Shown: one piece after another, positions 34,979 through 44,478 of the stretch | Position numbering within the stretch: position 1 is the first letter of the stretch | How the letters are laid out: each line of letters opens with the position of its first letter | NCBI GenBank assembly: GCA_005503065.1 | Contig: SCOE01000004.1 | Span: 124,001 to 188,000, forward strand | Origin: Comamonadaceae bacterium ALPHA2B | GTDB lineage: Bacteria; Pseudomonadota; Gammaproteobacteria; Burkholderiales; Burkholderiaceae_C | Direction: 5' to 3' | Length of the DNA: 64,000 nt | Made by a program: the position numbers and the translations under genes | The notes under the pieces: generated by a model | The model's database searches: none | Told to the model about the DNA's origin: nothing | Seen by the model: the letters and a program-made list of their open reading frames with translations, nothing else

Positions 34979-35589
34979 CCACCCCCACGACCCCGGCACA
35001 GCCACGCACGGCCGAAGTCACCCGCAACACCGCCGAAACGAAGATCCGCGTGCGCGTCGACCTCGACGGCACCGGCCGGGCCAAGCTCGCCACCGGCATC
35101 GGCTTCTTCGACCACATGCTCGACCAGATCGCGCGGCACGGCCTGATCGATCTCGAGATCGAATGCGAGGGCGACCTGCACATCGACGGCCACCACACGG
35201 TGGAAGACGTGGGCATCACCCTCGGCCAGGCGGTGGCCCAGGCCGTGGGCGACAAGAAGGGCATCCGCCGCTACGGCCATGCCTACGTGCCGCTGGACGA
35301 AGCGCTTTCGCGCGTCGTGATCGACTTCTCGGGCCGGCCCGGCCTGATGATGGACGTTCCCTTCACCAGCGGCATGGTCGGCGCCTTCGACACGCAGCTC
35401 ACCTACGAGTTCTTCCAGGGTTTCGTGAACCATGCGGGCGTGACGCTGCACATCGACAACCTCAAGGGCGTGAACGCGCACCACCAGTGCGAGACGGTGT
35501 TCAAGGCCTTCGCACGTGCGGTGCGTGCCGCGCTGGAGCTCGACCCGCGCTCGGCCGGCGTCATCCCCTCGACCAAGGGTTCCCTCTAG
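34975..35589 (+). CDS. hisB: Imidazoleglycerol-phosphate dehydratase
   Basis: A 204-residue monofunctional dehydratase, without the phosphatase domain of enterobacterial HisB. Metal-binding repeats [38 protein letters not shown] and [17 protein letters not shown] are present. ATGA overlap with hisC. A dispersed repeat separates it from hisH. Confidence 0.97.
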   Translation: MTTPTTPAQPRTAEVTRNTAETKIRVRVDLDGTGRAKLATGIGFFDHMLDQIARHGLIDLEIECEGDLHIDGHHTVEDVGITLGQAVAQAVGDKKGIRRYGHAYVPLDEALSRVVIDFSGRPGLMMDVPFTSGMVGAFDTQLTYEFFQGFVNHAGVTLHIDNLKGVNAHHQCETVFKAFARAVRAALELDPRSAGVIPSTKGSL

Positions 35590-35603
35590 TTTTGAAAGAA
35601 ACC

Positions 35604-35652
35604 GGGCTGCAGCGCCCGTCCCGCCTGCGCGAGCAGCTATCAATTCAGTAGC
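35604..35652 (+). repeat. Dispersed palindromic repeat, copy 6 (hisB-hisH gap)
   Basis: GGGCTGCAGCGCCCG, 17-base spacer with CTGCGC at the conserved place, core GCTAT, seven bases, GTAGC. Intergenic, 15 bases after the hisB stop and 15 bases before hisH. Confidence 0.8.
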
Positions 35653-35667
35653 GAAATACCACTTCCT

Positions 35668-36312
35668 ATGAACAGCGTCGCCGTCGTCGACTACGGCATG
35701 GGCAACCTCTGGTCCGTCTCGCAGGCGGTGCGCCACGCGGCCGATGCGGCCGGTGTCGAGGTTTTCGTCACCTCCGATCCCGACGTGGTGCGCAAGGCCA
35801 CCCGCGTGGTGCTGCCGGGGCAGGGCGCCATGCCCGACTGCATGCGCGAACTGCGCGATTCCGGCCTGCAGCAGTCGGTGCTCGAGGCGGCGGCCAGCAA
35901 ACCGCTCTTCGGCGTGTGCGTCGGCATGCAGATGACGCTGTCGCACAGCGACGAGGGCCCCACGCCCGGCCTGGACCTGATCCCCGGCGAGGTGGTGCGC
36001 TTCCAGCTCGAGGGCCAGCGCCAGCCCGATGGCAGCCTCTACAAAGTGCCGCAGATGGGTTGGAACCAGGTCTTCCAGGCCCGCCCGCACCCCATGTGGG
36101 CGGGCGTGCCCGACGGCGCGTACTTCTATTTCGTCCACAGCTTCTACGCCCGGCCGCGCCGGAGCGAGCACAGCGTGGGCGAGGCGGATTACGGGGCGCG
36201 CTTTACCGCCGCGGTGGCTCGCGATAACATTTTTGCGACCCAGTTCCACCCCGAGAAGAGTGCGGACCACGGGTTGCAGCTGTACCGAAACTTCCTCCAC
36301 TGGAACCCCTGA
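35668..36312 (+). CDS. hisH: Imidazole glycerol phosphate synthase, glutaminase subunit
   Basis: A 214-residue class I glutamine amidotransferase that supplies ammonia to HisF. Nucleophile Cys84 in FGVCVGMQ; His194 and Glu196 in QFHPEKS complete the triad; the N-terminal [12 protein letters not shown] and [10 protein letters not shown] are typical. It slightly exceeds the usual length of about 200. The partner hisF lies 5.6 kb away, beyond an insertion. Confidence 0.96.
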   Translation: MNSVAVVDYGMGNLWSVSQAVRHAADAAGVEVFVTSDPDVVRKATRVVLPGQGAMPDCMRELRDSGLQQSVLEAAASKPLFGVCVGMQMTLSHSDEGPTPGLDLIPGEVVRFQLEGQRQPDGSLYKVPQMGWNQVFQARPHPMWAGVPDGAYFYFVHSFYARPRRSEHSVGEADYGARFTAAVARDNIFATQFHPEKSADHGLQLYRNFLHWNP

Positions 36313-36426
36313 CGTCCTGAACCTGCCGTCCGCGCGGCTGCCCCCGGGCCTGCGCACGCCCGTCCCGCCGGCGTTGTCCTTCTCCTTCCCTTCCTTCCTC
36401 CAGCGTCCGTTTTTCCGCGTCCCACC

Positions 36427-37167
36427 ATGCTTCTGATTCCCGCGATCGACCTCAAGGATGGCCACTGCGTTCGACTCAAGCAGGGCGACATGGACCAGTC
36501 GACCGTCTTCAGCGAAGACCCGGCCGCCATGGCGCGCAAGTGGGTGGAGGCCGGCGCGCGCCGGCTGCACCTGGTCGACCTGAACGGCGCCTTCGCCGGC
36601 AAGCCGCAGAACCACGCCGCCATCAAGGCGATCCTGCGCGAGGTGGGCGAGGACATCCCGGTGCAGCTCGGCGGCGGCATCCGCGACCTGGACACCATCG
36701 AGCGCTACATCGACGACGGCCTGCGCTACGTCATCATCGGCACCGCGGCGGTGAAGAACCCCGGCTTCCTCAAGGATGCCTGCAGCGCCTTCGGCGGCCA
36801 CATCATCGTGGGCCTGGACGCCAAGGACGGCAAGGTCGCCACCGACGGCTGGAGCAAGCTCACCGGCCACGAGGTGGCCGACCTGGGCAAGAAGTTCGAG
36901 GACTACGGCGTCGAGTCCATCATCTACACCGACATCGGCCGCGACGGCATGCTGTCGGGCATCAACATCGACGCCACGGTGAAGCTCGCGCAGGCGCTGA
37001 CCATTCCCGTGATCGCCTCGGGCGGCCTGTCGAACATCGCCGACATCGAGAAGCTCTGCGCGGTCGAGGGCGAAGGCGTCGAGGGCGTGATCTGCGGGCG
37101 TGCGATCTACTCGGGTGACCTGGACTTCGCGGCGGCACAGGCGAGGGCGGACGAACTGGCCGAGTGA
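36427..37167 (+). CDS. hisA: Phosphoribosylformimino-AICAR phosphate isomerase
   Basis: A 246-residue TIM barrel that isomerises ProFAR to PRFAR. Asp8 in IPAIDLKDG and the aspartate in [10 protein letters not shown] are the catalytic pair; phosphate sites GGGIRDL and ASGGLSNI are visible. A 114-base gap follows hisH. It is the last gene before the his cluster is interrupted. Confidence 0.96.
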   Translation: MLLIPAIDLKDGHCVRLKQGDMDQSTVFSEDPAAMARKWVEAGARRLHLVDLNGAFAGKPQNHAAIKAILREVGEDIPVQLGGGIRDLDTIERYIDDGLRYVIIGTAAVKNPGFLKDACSAFGGHIIVGLDAKDGKVATDGWSKLTGHEVADLGKKFEDYGVESIIYTDIGRDGMLSGINIDATVKLAQALTIPVIASGGLSNIADIEKLCAVEGEGVEGVICGRAIYSGDLDFAAAQARADELAE

Positions 37168-37198
37168 GGCTGGCGGGCGCTGTCGAATACGGGCAGCC

Positions 37199-37294
37199 GA
37201 ACGCAGAGGGCGCAGCGGTCTCGCGGAAGACGCAGAAAAACCTTTCTAGGATTTCTTCTGCGCCCTTTGCGAGACCGCTGCGTCCTTTGCGTTC
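37199..37294. repeat. Long imperfect hairpin after hisA
   Basis: The 26-base arms 37199-37224 and 37269-37294 are reverse complements at 24 of 26 positions; the interior (CGCAGAA against TTCTGCG) extends the pairing toward a small loop. The outer arm starts GAACGCAGAGGGCGCAGCGG. It sits between hisA and the AAA ATPase, at the left edge of the block that splits the his genes. From memory it resembles intergenic repeats common in Burkholderiales. Confidence 0.75.
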
Positions 37295-37329
37295 AACGGT
37301 TCCCGATCCCGCATTCAAAGACGCTTCCC

Positions 37330-38520
37330 ATGCTCTGCGCCCTCGCCATCGCCAACTACCGCTCGCTGCGCCAGCTGACGGTGCCGCTGGCGCGGCTCAC
37401 GGTCATCACCGGGCCGAACGGGAGCGGCAAGTCGAGCGTGTACCGCGCGATGCGGCTGCTGGCGGAGGTGGCGCAGGGCGGCGTGGTGCGCTCGCTGGCG
37501 CGCGAGGGCGGGCTGGGCTCCACGCTGTGGGCCGGGCCGGAACGCATCTCGGCGGCCATGCGACGCGGCGAGGTGGCGGTCGAAGGCACGAAGGGCGGCC
37601 GCGAACCGGTGGCGCTGCGCCTGGGGTTCAGCAGCGCCGACGACGAGGGCTTCGGCTACGCCATCGACATCGGCCTGCCGCCGCCGATCCCGTCCACGGC
37701 CTTCTCGCTCGATCCCGAGATCAAACACGAGGCGATCTGGAGCGGCCCGGTGCTGCGGCCGGCGGCGCTGCTGGTCGAGCGCAAGGGCGCCGCACTGCGC
37801 GCGCGCGGCGACCGAGGCGGCTGGCAGGCGATCGGCCGCCCCGTGCCCGCCTGGGCCAGCATGCTCACCGAGTTCGCCGACCCGCGCAGCGCGCCCGAGA
37901 TGCTGGCGCTGCGCGAGCAGATGCGCGGCTGGCGCTTCTACGACCATTTCCGCACCGACACGGACAGCCCCGCGCGCCAGCCGCAGCTCGGCACGCGCAC
38001 GCCGGTGCTGTCGGCCGACGGCGCCGACCTGGCGGCGGCCGTGCAGACCATCCTGGAGATCGGCGACGAGGCTGCGCTGCAGGCCGCGGTGGACGATGCC
38101 TTCCCCGGTGCCCGCGTCGAGGTGCAGTGCAGCGGGGACGGCCGCTTCGCCCTGCAGATGCGCCAGCACGGCCTGCTGCGGCCGCTGGCGACGGCCGAGC
38201 TCTCCGACGGCACGTTGCGCTACCTGCTGTGGACCGCGGCCCTGCTGTCGCCGCGGCCGCCGCCGCTGCTGGTGCTCAACGAGCCCGAGACCAGCCTGCA
38301 TCCCGACCTGCTGCCGGCGCTGGGCCGGCTGATCGTGCGTGCGGCGCGCGACACGCAGGTGATCGTGGTCTCGCACGCCAACCGCCTCATCGCTGCACTC
38401 GATGCGGCGGCCGAGGCCGGCGCGCTGCAGTCCATCGCGCTGGAGAAGGATTTCGGCGAGACGCGCATCGCCAACCTGGACCTGGACGAGATCCCGGCCT
38501 GGCACTGGCCCACGCGCTGA
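37330..38520 (+). CDS. AAA family ATPase (RecF/SMC-like, AAA_21 type)
   Basis: A 396-residue predicted ATPase. The N-terminal IANYRSLRQLTVPLARLTVITGPNGSGKSS holds Walker A (residues 28-35). A long middle region is not recognised. The C-terminal TAELSDGTLRYLLW is the ABC-type signature region, LLVLNEPETSLHPDL the Walker B/D-loop and VIVVSHANRLI the H-loop. No TOPRIM domain is fused, unlike OLD nucleases, and no partner nuclease is adjacent. Function unknown; relatives occur both in defence islands and as orphans. The ATG at 37330 is chosen over upstream codons that run into the hairpin repeat. Confidence 0.8.
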   Translation: MLCALAIANYRSLRQLTVPLARLTVITGPNGSGKSSVYRAMRLLAEVAQGGVVRSLAREGGLGSTLWAGPERISAAMRRGEVAVEGTKGGREPVALRLGFSSADDEGFGYAIDIGLPPPIPSTAFSLDPEIKHEAIWSGPVLRPAALLVERKGAALRARGDRGGWQAIGRPVPAWASMLTEFADPRSAPEMLALREQMRGWRFYDHFRTDTDSPARQPQLGTRTPVLSADGADLAAAVQTILEIGDEAALQAAVDDAFPGARVEVQCSGDGRFALQMRQHGLLRPLATAELSDGTLRYLLWTAALLSPRPPPLLVLNEPETSLHPDLLPALGRLIVRAARDTQVIVVSHANRLIAALDAAAEAGALQSIALEKDFGETRIANLDLDEIPAWHWPTR

Positions 38521-38573
38521 AGGCCGCGGGAAAAGCAGGGGCCCGCCTGCAAGCTTCCCGGCAGGCCCTGATT

Positions 38574-38622
38574 GCTATCGAATCCATAGCGAACTGCGCC
38601 CGTCCCACGGGCGCTGCAGGCC
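38574..38622 (-). repeat. Dispersed palindromic repeat, copy 7 (between convergent genes)
   Basis: Reverse-oriented: core GCTAT, CGAATCC, ATAGC (38574-38590), 17-base spacer, CGGGCGCTGCAGGCC. It lies between the ends of the AAA ATPase gene and the convergent binding-protein gene. Confidence 0.8.
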
Positions 38623-38632
38623 GATTCGACGC

Positions 38633-39556
38633 CTATTCCGGCTTCACCGCCATGGTCTGGATGATGGTTTCCAGCTGCGCGCTCATCGGCAGGTTCAGGC
38701 TCGTGCCCGAGGGCAGCCTGCGCAGGAACCAGCGCTTGTACTGGCGCTCGACCTCGCCGTCCTCGGCCAGCACCTGGAAGGCGTCCTTCACCACCTTGGC
38801 CAGCTGCGGATCGTCCTTGCGGAACATGATCCCGTAGGGGTCGTAGGAGAGGAAGTCGCCCACCACCACGAAGGGGCCGCCGGGCTTGTTCGCGTTCTCG
38901 GCGATCAGGCCGTAGAGCAGCACGTCGTCGGTGGCGAAGGCATCGACTTCGCCGCTGGCGACCTTGGCGAAGCCCTCGGCGTGGTCTTTGGACACCACGA
39001 GCTGGATGCCCAGCTTGAACTTGTCCGACAGGTCGCGGACGGCCTTCTCGTTGGTCGTTCCGGCCGTCACGTCCACTTTCTTGCCGGCCAGGTCGCGGAA
39101 GTCGCGGATCGGCGAGCCCTTCTTGACCATCACCTTGGTGCCGGCCACGAAGACGATGGGCGAGAAGGCGACGCGCTTCTGCCGCTCCACGTTGCTGGTG
39201 GTGGAGCCGCACTCCAGGTCGACGCGGCCACTGGTCACGGCGTCGATGCGGTTGTCCGACGTGACCGGCTCCCAGCGGATCGCGAGGCTGCGGTTCACCG
39301 CGTCCTCGATGGCGCCGACCAGCGCCTTGCACAGCTCGATCGAGTAGCCGATGGGCTCCTTGCGGGCGCCGACGTACGAGAAGGGCACCGAGGACTCGCG
39401 GTAGCCCAGCGCGATGGTGCCCGACTGGCGGACCTTGGCGAGCGTGCCGGTCAGGGCGGCGGGTGCGGGCGGCACCTCCTGCGCATGGGCGCCGAGGCCC
39501 AGGACAGCGGCCGCGAACGCCAGCACCCCCGCGCGTACCGATGAGGCGATGGTCAT
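38633..39556 (-). CDS. Glutamate/aspartate-type ABC transporter substrate-binding protein (GltI-like)
   Basis: A 307-residue periplasmic type 2 binding protein. The signal peptide ends near AHAQ (residue 26). RESSVPFSYVG, VDLECGSTTSNVERQKRVAFS, GTKVMVKKGSPIRDF and YGIMFRKDDPQ match GltI of the glutamate/aspartate importer closely. No cognate permease or ATPase genes are adjacent; instead it follows dctA after 19 bases. An upstream ATG at 39583 is in frame and would overlap the dctA end; 39556 is preferred because GAGG lies nine bases before it. Confidence 0.88.
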   Translation of the reverse strand: MTIASSVRAGVLAFAAAVLGLGAHAQEVPPAPAALTGTLAKVRQSGTIALGYRESSVPFSYVGARKEPIGYSIELCKALVGAIEDAVNRSLAIRWEPVTSDNRIDAVTSGRVDLECGSTTSNVERQKRVAFSPIVFVAGTKVMVKKGSPIRDFRDLAGKKVDVTAGTTNEKAVRDLSDKFKLGIQLVVSKDHAEGFAKVASGEVDAFATDDVLLYGLIAENANKPGGPFVVVGDFLSYDPYGIMFRKDDPQLAKVVKDAFQVLAEDGEVERQYKRWFLRRLPSGTSLNLPMSAQLETIIQTMAVKPE

Positions 39557-39575
39557 CACCTTGCGCCTCGCTGCG

Positions 39576-40880
39576 TCAGGCATGGGCCGGATGGGCCATG
39601 GTGGTGGCCGCTTCACCGTCCAGGCGTCGCGCGTTCTCGGCAGCCTCGCCCTCGGGCAGCAGTTCGCCTTCCCACTTGGCGACCACGGCGCTGGCGATCG
39701 AGTTGCCCACCGCGTTGGTGGCCGAGCGGCCCATGTCGAGGAAGGTGTCCACGCCCAGGATCAGCAGCAGGCCCGCCTCGGGGATGTTGAACTGGTTGAG
39801 CGTGGCGGCGATCACCACCAGCGAGGCGCGCGGCACGCCGGCCATGCCCTTGGAGGTGAGCATCAGGATCAGCAGCATCGTGATCTGCGTGCCGATCGAG
39901 AGGTGGATGTTGTAGGCCTGCGCGATGAAGAGCACTGCGAAGGTGCAGTACATCATCGAACCGTCGAGGTTGAACGAGTAGCCCATCGGCATCACGAAGC
40001 TGGAGATCTTGCGCTTGACGCCGAAGCGGTCGAGCGCGTCCAGGATCTTGGGGTAGGCGGCTTCGGAGCTCGCGGTGGCGAAGGAGAGCATGAAGGCTTC
40101 CTTGATGAGCACCAGCAGCTTGAGGATGCGCGGACCCAGGAACAGGAAGCCCGCGCCCACCAGCACCGCCCACAGCACGAACAGGCCCAGGTAGAAGTCG
40201 CCCATGAACACGGCGAACTTCAGCAGGATGCCCAGCCCGTTCACGGCCACGGTGGCGGCCATCGCAGCCAGCACCGCCAGCGGGGCCAGCTTCATCACGT
40301 AGCCGGTGATCTTGAGCATCACATGCGAGAGCTCGTCGATGGCGGCCACCAGCGTCTTGCCCTTGTCGCCCAGCGCGGCGAGTGCGACGCCGAAGAACAT
40401 CGAGAACACCACGATCTGCAGGATCTCGTTGTTGGCCATCGCCTCGGCGAAGGACTTGGGGATCAAGTGGCTCACGAAGTCCTTGAGCGTGAACTTCGAG
40501 GTCGCGAGGTTGGCCGAGGCGCCGATGTCCGGCAGCGGCAGGCCCAGGTTGTGGCCCGGCTGCAGCAGGTTGGCCAGGATCAGGCCCAGCACCAGCGACA
40601 CCAGCGAGGCGGTGACGAACCAGCCCATCGCCTTGGCGAACACGCGGCCGACCGAGGCCGCATCGCCCATGTGCGCGATGCCCACCACGAGGGTGGAGAA
40701 CACCAGCGGGCCGATCAGCATCTTGATCAGCCGCAGGAACACGTCCGACATGATCGAGATGTAGCCTGCGATCTCGCTCGCCGTCTTCTTGTCCGGAAAG
40801 CTGCTGAAGATCATCCAGCCGATCAGGATCCCGATCACCATGGCGATCAGGATCCATGCGGCCATGGGTAGCTTTTTCAT
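39576..40880 (-). CDS. dctA: C4-dicarboxylate/cation symporter DctA-like
   Basis: A 434-residue inner-membrane symporter of the DAACS family for succinate, fumarate, malate or acidic amino acids. About eight helices plus hairpins; signatures include ATASSEAAYPKIL, MPMGYSFNLDGSMMY, MLTSKGMAGVPRASLVV and FLDMGRSATNAVGNSIA. AAGGGGAT precedes the ATG. It is divergent from the epimerase gene and co-transcribed with the GltI-like gene. Whether the substrate is a dicarboxylate or glutamate/aspartate cannot be settled from sequence. Confidence 0.92.
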   Translation of the reverse strand: MKKLPMAAWILIAMVIGILIGWMIFSSFPDKKTASEIAGYISIMSDVFLRLIKMLIGPLVFSTLVVGIAHMGDAASVGRVFAKAMGWFVTASLVSLVLGLILANLLQPGHNLGLPLPDIGASANLATSKFTLKDFVSHLIPKSFAEAMANNEILQIVVFSMFFGVALAALGDKGKTLVAAIDELSHVMLKITGYVMKLAPLAVLAAMAATVAVNGLGILLKFAVFMGDFYLGLFVLWAVLVGAGFLFLGPRILKLLVLIKEAFMLSFATASSEAAYPKILDALDRFGVKRKISSFVMPMGYSFNLDGSMMYCTFAVLFIAQAYNIHLSIGTQITMLLILMLTSKGMAGVPRASLVVIAATLNQFNIPEAGLLLILGVDTFLDMGRSATNAVGNSIASAVVAKWEGELLPEGEAAENARRLDGEAATTMAHPAHA

Positions 40881-41025
40881 GGAAATCCCCTTGTCTGTTG
40901 TGAATGGTTTTTGTGAGGCGCGCGGCCGCCATGGTCGATGCGAGTTGCATGCCTGTGAAGGGGAGCGGCCATGCCGATCCGGCCTGCGGCCATGCACGCC
41001 GTGCCTGAGGTGGCGCACCGCTCCC

Positions 41026-41031
41026 TAGAAT
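41026..41031 (+). promoter_or_regulatory. -10-like element seven bases before the epimerase gene
   Basis: TAGAAT, seven bases, ATG. The spacing predicts a leaderless transcript. No clear -35. Confidence 0.45.
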
Positions 41032-41038
41032 CGCGCGC

Positions 41039-41884
41039 ATGCCGGTTCAACGCCTCGACTTCCACGGCCAGCCTGCGGCCGAACTTCGCCTGCCCTCCGG
41101 CGACCGCGTGGTGGCGGCGCTGCACGGCGGCCATGTGCTGTCCTGGTGCACGGCCGATGGCGTCGAGCGGCTGTACCTGAGCCCGCGCGCCGTGTTCGAC
41201 GGCCAGGCCGCGATCCGCGGCGGCGTGCCGCTGTGCTTTCCGCAGTTCAACCAGCGAGGGCCGCTGCCCAAGCACGGTTTCGTGCGCAACATCCCCTGGC
41301 AACTGGCGCCGGAAGAGGGCGGCGACACGCTGGTGCTGCGTCGGGTGGACGACGAGGCCACGCGCCGCGTCTGGCCGGCGGGCTTCGAGGCCGTCCTGCG
41401 CGCCACGCTCGCGCCGGGGCGGCTGTGCGTGGCGCTGCAGGTGCGCAATACCGGCGACGCCGAGTGGGCCTTCACGGCGGCGCTGCACACCTACCTGCGC
41501 GTGGACGACGCCACCCAGGTCCGACTCGAAGGTCTTCAGGGGCGCCCCCGCTGGGATGCGGTGCGCGACGAGCGTTTCGTCGAATCGTCCCCCGCGCTGC
41601 GCTTCGGCGAGGAATTCGACAGCGTCTTCTCCGCGGCGGCCGGCGTGGCGCTGACGCTGGTGCAGCCGTCCGGGCGCCTGGCCATCGCGCAGAGCGATGC
41701 CTGCCCGCAGACGGTGGTGTGGAACCCCGGTCCGGCGCTGAGCGCGAAGCTGGCCGACATGCCAGACGACGGCTGGCGGAACATGCTCTGCGTGGAGGCG
41801 GCGAGCATCGATGCGCCGGTCACGCTGGCCCCGGGCGACCATTGGGAAGGCTGGCAGGAACTGCGGGTGCTGCCCACCGCCTGA
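41039..41884 (+). CDS. D-hexose-6-phosphate mutarotase (YeaD-like aldose 1-epimerase)
   Basis: A 281-residue galactose-mutarotase-fold protein. GGHVLSWCTADGVERLYLSPRA, IRGGVPLCFPQF, HGFVRNIPW and the C-terminal NPGPALSAKLADMPDDGWRNMLCVEAA match the glucose-6-phosphate 1-epimerase (YeaD) subgroup, including the active-site His and Glu regions. It lies directly upstream of hisF, 27 bases apart, at the right edge of the block interrupting the his genes. Confidence 0.9.
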   Translation: MPVQRLDFHGQPAAELRLPSGDRVVAALHGGHVLSWCTADGVERLYLSPRAVFDGQAAIRGGVPLCFPQFNQRGPLPKHGFVRNIPWQLAPEEGGDTLVLRRVDDEATRRVWPAGFEAVLRATLAPGRLCVALQVRNTGDAEWAFTAALHTYLRVDDATQVRLEGLQGRPRWDAVRDERFVESSPALRFGEEFDSVFSAAAGVALTLVQPSGRLAIAQSDACPQTVVWNPGPALSAKLADMPDDGWRNMLCVEAASIDAPVTLAPGDHWEGWQELRVLPTA

Positions 41885-41896
41885 ACGGGCGCTTCC

Positions 41897-41902
41897 TACA
41901 AT
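41897..41902 (+). promoter_or_regulatory. -10-like element before hisF
   Basis: TACAAT nine bases before the hisF ATG. It could restart transcription of hisFIE after the interruption of the his cluster. No clear -35. Confidence 0.4.
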
Positions 41903-41911
41903 CGCGCTCCC

Positions 41912-42691
<780 letters not shown>

Positions 42692-42719
42692 GTCGCGGGC
42701 AATTTCTTCGAGTTAAATC

Positions 42720-42768
42720 GGGCTCCAGCGCCCGTCCTGTCTGCGCAGTCAGCTATGAATTTGATAGC
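42720..42768 (+). repeat. Dispersed palindromic repeat, copy 8 (hisF-hisI gap)
   Basis: GGGCTCCAGCGCCCG, 17-base spacer with CTGCGC, core GCTAT, GAATTTG, ATAGC. The best-preserved copy, wholly intergenic. Confidence 0.85.
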
Positions 42769-42814
42769 AGATCCGGCCATGCCCGGGCGCGTCGGGCGGG
42801 GTTGACACTTCGCT

Positions 42815-42820
42815 GACAAT
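42815..42820 (+). promoter_or_regulatory. -10-like element seven bases before hisI
   Basis: GACAAT, seven bases, ATG at 42828. A TTGACA at 42802-42807 is too close (seven bases) to be its -35. Confidence 0.35.
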
Positions 42821-42827
42821 GGCACCC

Positions 42828-43217
42828 ATGGATTGGCTCGACGAAGTGAAGTGGGACGCGGCCGGCCTGGTGCCGGTGATCGCCCAGGAGCGCGGCAGCA
42901 AGGACGTGCTCATGTTCGCCTGGATGAACCGCGAGGCGCTCGCGAAGACGGCCGAACTGGGCCGCGCCGTGTACTTCAGCCGCTCGCGCGGCAAGCTGTG
43001 GTTCAAGGGCGAGGAATCGGGCCACGTGCAGACGGTGCACGGCATCCGGCTCGACTGCGACAACGACGTGGTGCTGCTCGAGGTCACCCAGCTCGGGCAC
43101 GAGCCGGGCATCGCCTGCCACACGGGCCGCCACAGCTGCTTCTTCCAGAAGTACCAGGACGGCGCCTGGCACACCGTCGAGCCGGTCTTGAAGGACCCGG
43201 AAACCATCTACAAATAG
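42828..43217 (+). CDS. hisI: Phosphoribosyl-AMP cyclohydrolase
   Basis: A 129-residue zinc enzyme opening the purine ring of [49 protein letters not shown], the metal site [11 protein letters not shown] and [11 protein letters not shown] are typical. An ATG at 42819 is also in frame; 42828 is chosen because relatives begin at the WLDEVKW block. hisE follows after seven bases as a separate gene. Confidence 0.96.
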   Translation: MDWLDEVKWDAAGLVPVIAQERGSKDVLMFAWMNREALAKTAELGRAVYFSRSRGKLWFKGEESGHVQTVHGIRLDCDNDVVLLEVTQLGHEPGIACHTGRHSCFFQKYQDGAWHTVEPVLKDPETIYK

Positions 43218-43224
43218 GGCCCCG

Positions 43225-43605
43225 ATGAGCGCCATCCCGAGCACCACCGACACCCTCGACCGCCTGGCGGCCGTGATCGAGTCCCGCCTGCCCGCGCGGG
43301 GCGGCGATCCCGAGGCCAGCTACGTGGCACGCCTGTTGCACAAGGGTCCCGACGCCTTCCTCAAGAAGATCGGAGAGGAGGCGACCGAGGTCGTGATGGC
43401 GGCCAAGGACGCCGACCACGGCGGCGATCGCCAGAAAATAGTGAACGAAGTGGCCGACCTGTGGTTCCACAGCATGGTGGCGCTGGCCCACTACGGCCTG
43501 TCGCCGCGCGACGTGGCGGCCGAACTGGCGCGCCGCGAGGGCACCAGCGGCATCGAGGAAAAGGCCCTGCGCAAGGCGCAGGCGCGCGAAGCGGCGCAGG
43601 ACTGA
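43225..43605 (+). CDS. hisE: Phosphoribosyl-ATP pyrophosphatase
   Basis: A 126-residue all-helical MazG-like enzyme hydrolysing PR-ATP to [21 protein letters not shown] and [20 protein letters not shown] carry the magnesium-binding acidic residues. Last gene of the histidine set; DUF4870 follows after 41 bases. Confidence 0.95.
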   Translation: MSAIPSTTDTLDRLAAVIESRLPARGGDPEASYVARLLHKGPDAFLKKIGEEATEVVMAAKDADHGGDRQKIVNEVADLWFHSMVALAHYGLSPRDVAAELARREGTSGIEEKALRKAQAREAAQD

Positions 43606-43646
43606 GCCTGCCCATTCCCAACCACGGACACGGAAAGGAGATCGCC

Positions 43647-44024
43647 ATGGCCAACGACATCGTCACCGTTCCCGACAACGACTCGCTCAAGACCATCGGC
43701 TGGGTCAGCTACATCCTGCACCTGGTCGTTGCCATCGCGGCCGTGGTGCCGGGCGCGCAGGTCTCGATCCTGCTGCTGCTGGTGGCGCTGCTGATCGACT
43801 TCGTCAAGCGCGACGATGCGGCCGGCACTTGGCAGGCCTCGCATTTCAGCTGGCGCATCCGCTCGGTGCTGTGGGCCGGCGTGCTGTACCTCGTCACGTC
43901 CTGGCTGTGGCTTCTGCTGCTGGTTCCCGGCTGGATCGCCTGGAGCCTGATCTCGCTCTGGTTCCTCTACCGCATCGTCAAGGGCATGGTGCGCATGAAC
44001 GCGAACCGCCCGATGGACGCCTGA
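43647..44024 (+). CDS. DUF4870 family membrane protein
   Basis: A 125-residue protein with three to four hydrophobic segments (IGWVSYILHLVVAIAAVVPG, VSILLLLVALLIDF, LYLVTSWLWLLLLVPGWIAW) and the FVKRDDAAGTWQASHFSWRIRS loop typical of DUF4870/YggT-like small membrane proteins. Function unknown. A strong ribosome site AAAGGAG lies six bases before the ATG. Often found between hisE and the HIT gene in Comamonadaceae, as recalled. Confidence 0.8.
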   Translation: MANDIVTVPDNDSLKTIGWVSYILHLVVAIAAVVPGAQVSILLLLVALLIDFVKRDDAAGTWQASHFSWRIRSVLWAGVLYLVTSWLWLLLLVPGWIAWSLISLWFLYRIVKGMVRMNANRPMDA

Positions 44025-44052
44025 ACGACCCCGCCGAACCTGGAGACCCGAC

Positions 44053-44412
44053 TTGGCATCCGACCCGAACTGCATCTTCTGCAAGATCATCGAAGGCAAG
44101 ATTCCCTCGAAGAAGGTGTACGAAGACGAGGAAATCTACGGTTTCCACGACATCGCGCCCTGGGCGCCGGTGCACTTCATGCTGGTGCCCAAGCGGCACA
44201 TCCCGTCGATGGCGCAACTCACCCCCGAGGACGCCGGTCTGATGGGCCGCATCATGACGCTGGCGCCGAAGCTCGCGCTCGAGCAGGGCTGCAATCCTTA
44301 TCCGGAGGGCGGCTTCCGCGTGGTCGTCAACACCGGCGCCGAGGGCGGGCAGGAGGTGCACCATCTCCACGTTCACGTCATGGGCGGCCCCCGCCCCTGG
44401 GCCCGGGGCTGA
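44053..44412 (+). CDS. HIT family protein (HinT-like)
   Basis: A 119-residue histidine-triad nucleotide hydrolase. Zinc-type N-terminus CIFCKIIEGKIPSKKVYEDE, then FMLVPKRHIPS and the triad HHLHVHVMGG. HinT proteins hydrolyse purine nucleoside phosphoramidates. The start is a TTG with TGGAGA six bases upstream; no ATG fits. tatA follows. Confidence 0.93.
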   Translation: MASDPNCIFCKIIEGKIPSKKVYEDEEIYGFHDIAPWAPVHFMLVPKRHIPSMAQLTPEDAGLMGRIMTLAPKLALEQGCNPYPEGGFRVVVNTGAEGGQEVHHLHVHVMGGPRPWARG

Positions 44413-44448
44413 TTGCAGGGCATTGGGCCCGCGCACCGCACCCCCGAC

Positions 44449-44454
44449 TAAAAT
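44449..44454 (+). promoter_or_regulatory. -10-like element upstream of tatABC
   Basis: TAAAAT 24 bases before the tatA ATG, with an AGGAG ribosome site in between. -35 not clear (TTGGGC lies 20 bases upstream). Confidence 0.4.
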
Positions 44455-44478
44455 CGACCGATTCTTCAGGAGAAATCC

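Noticed and set aside
42802-42807. Perfect TTGACA upstream of hisI as a -35 element
   Set aside because: Only seven bases separate it from the GACAAT hexamer, and no -10 occurs 16-18 bases downstream.
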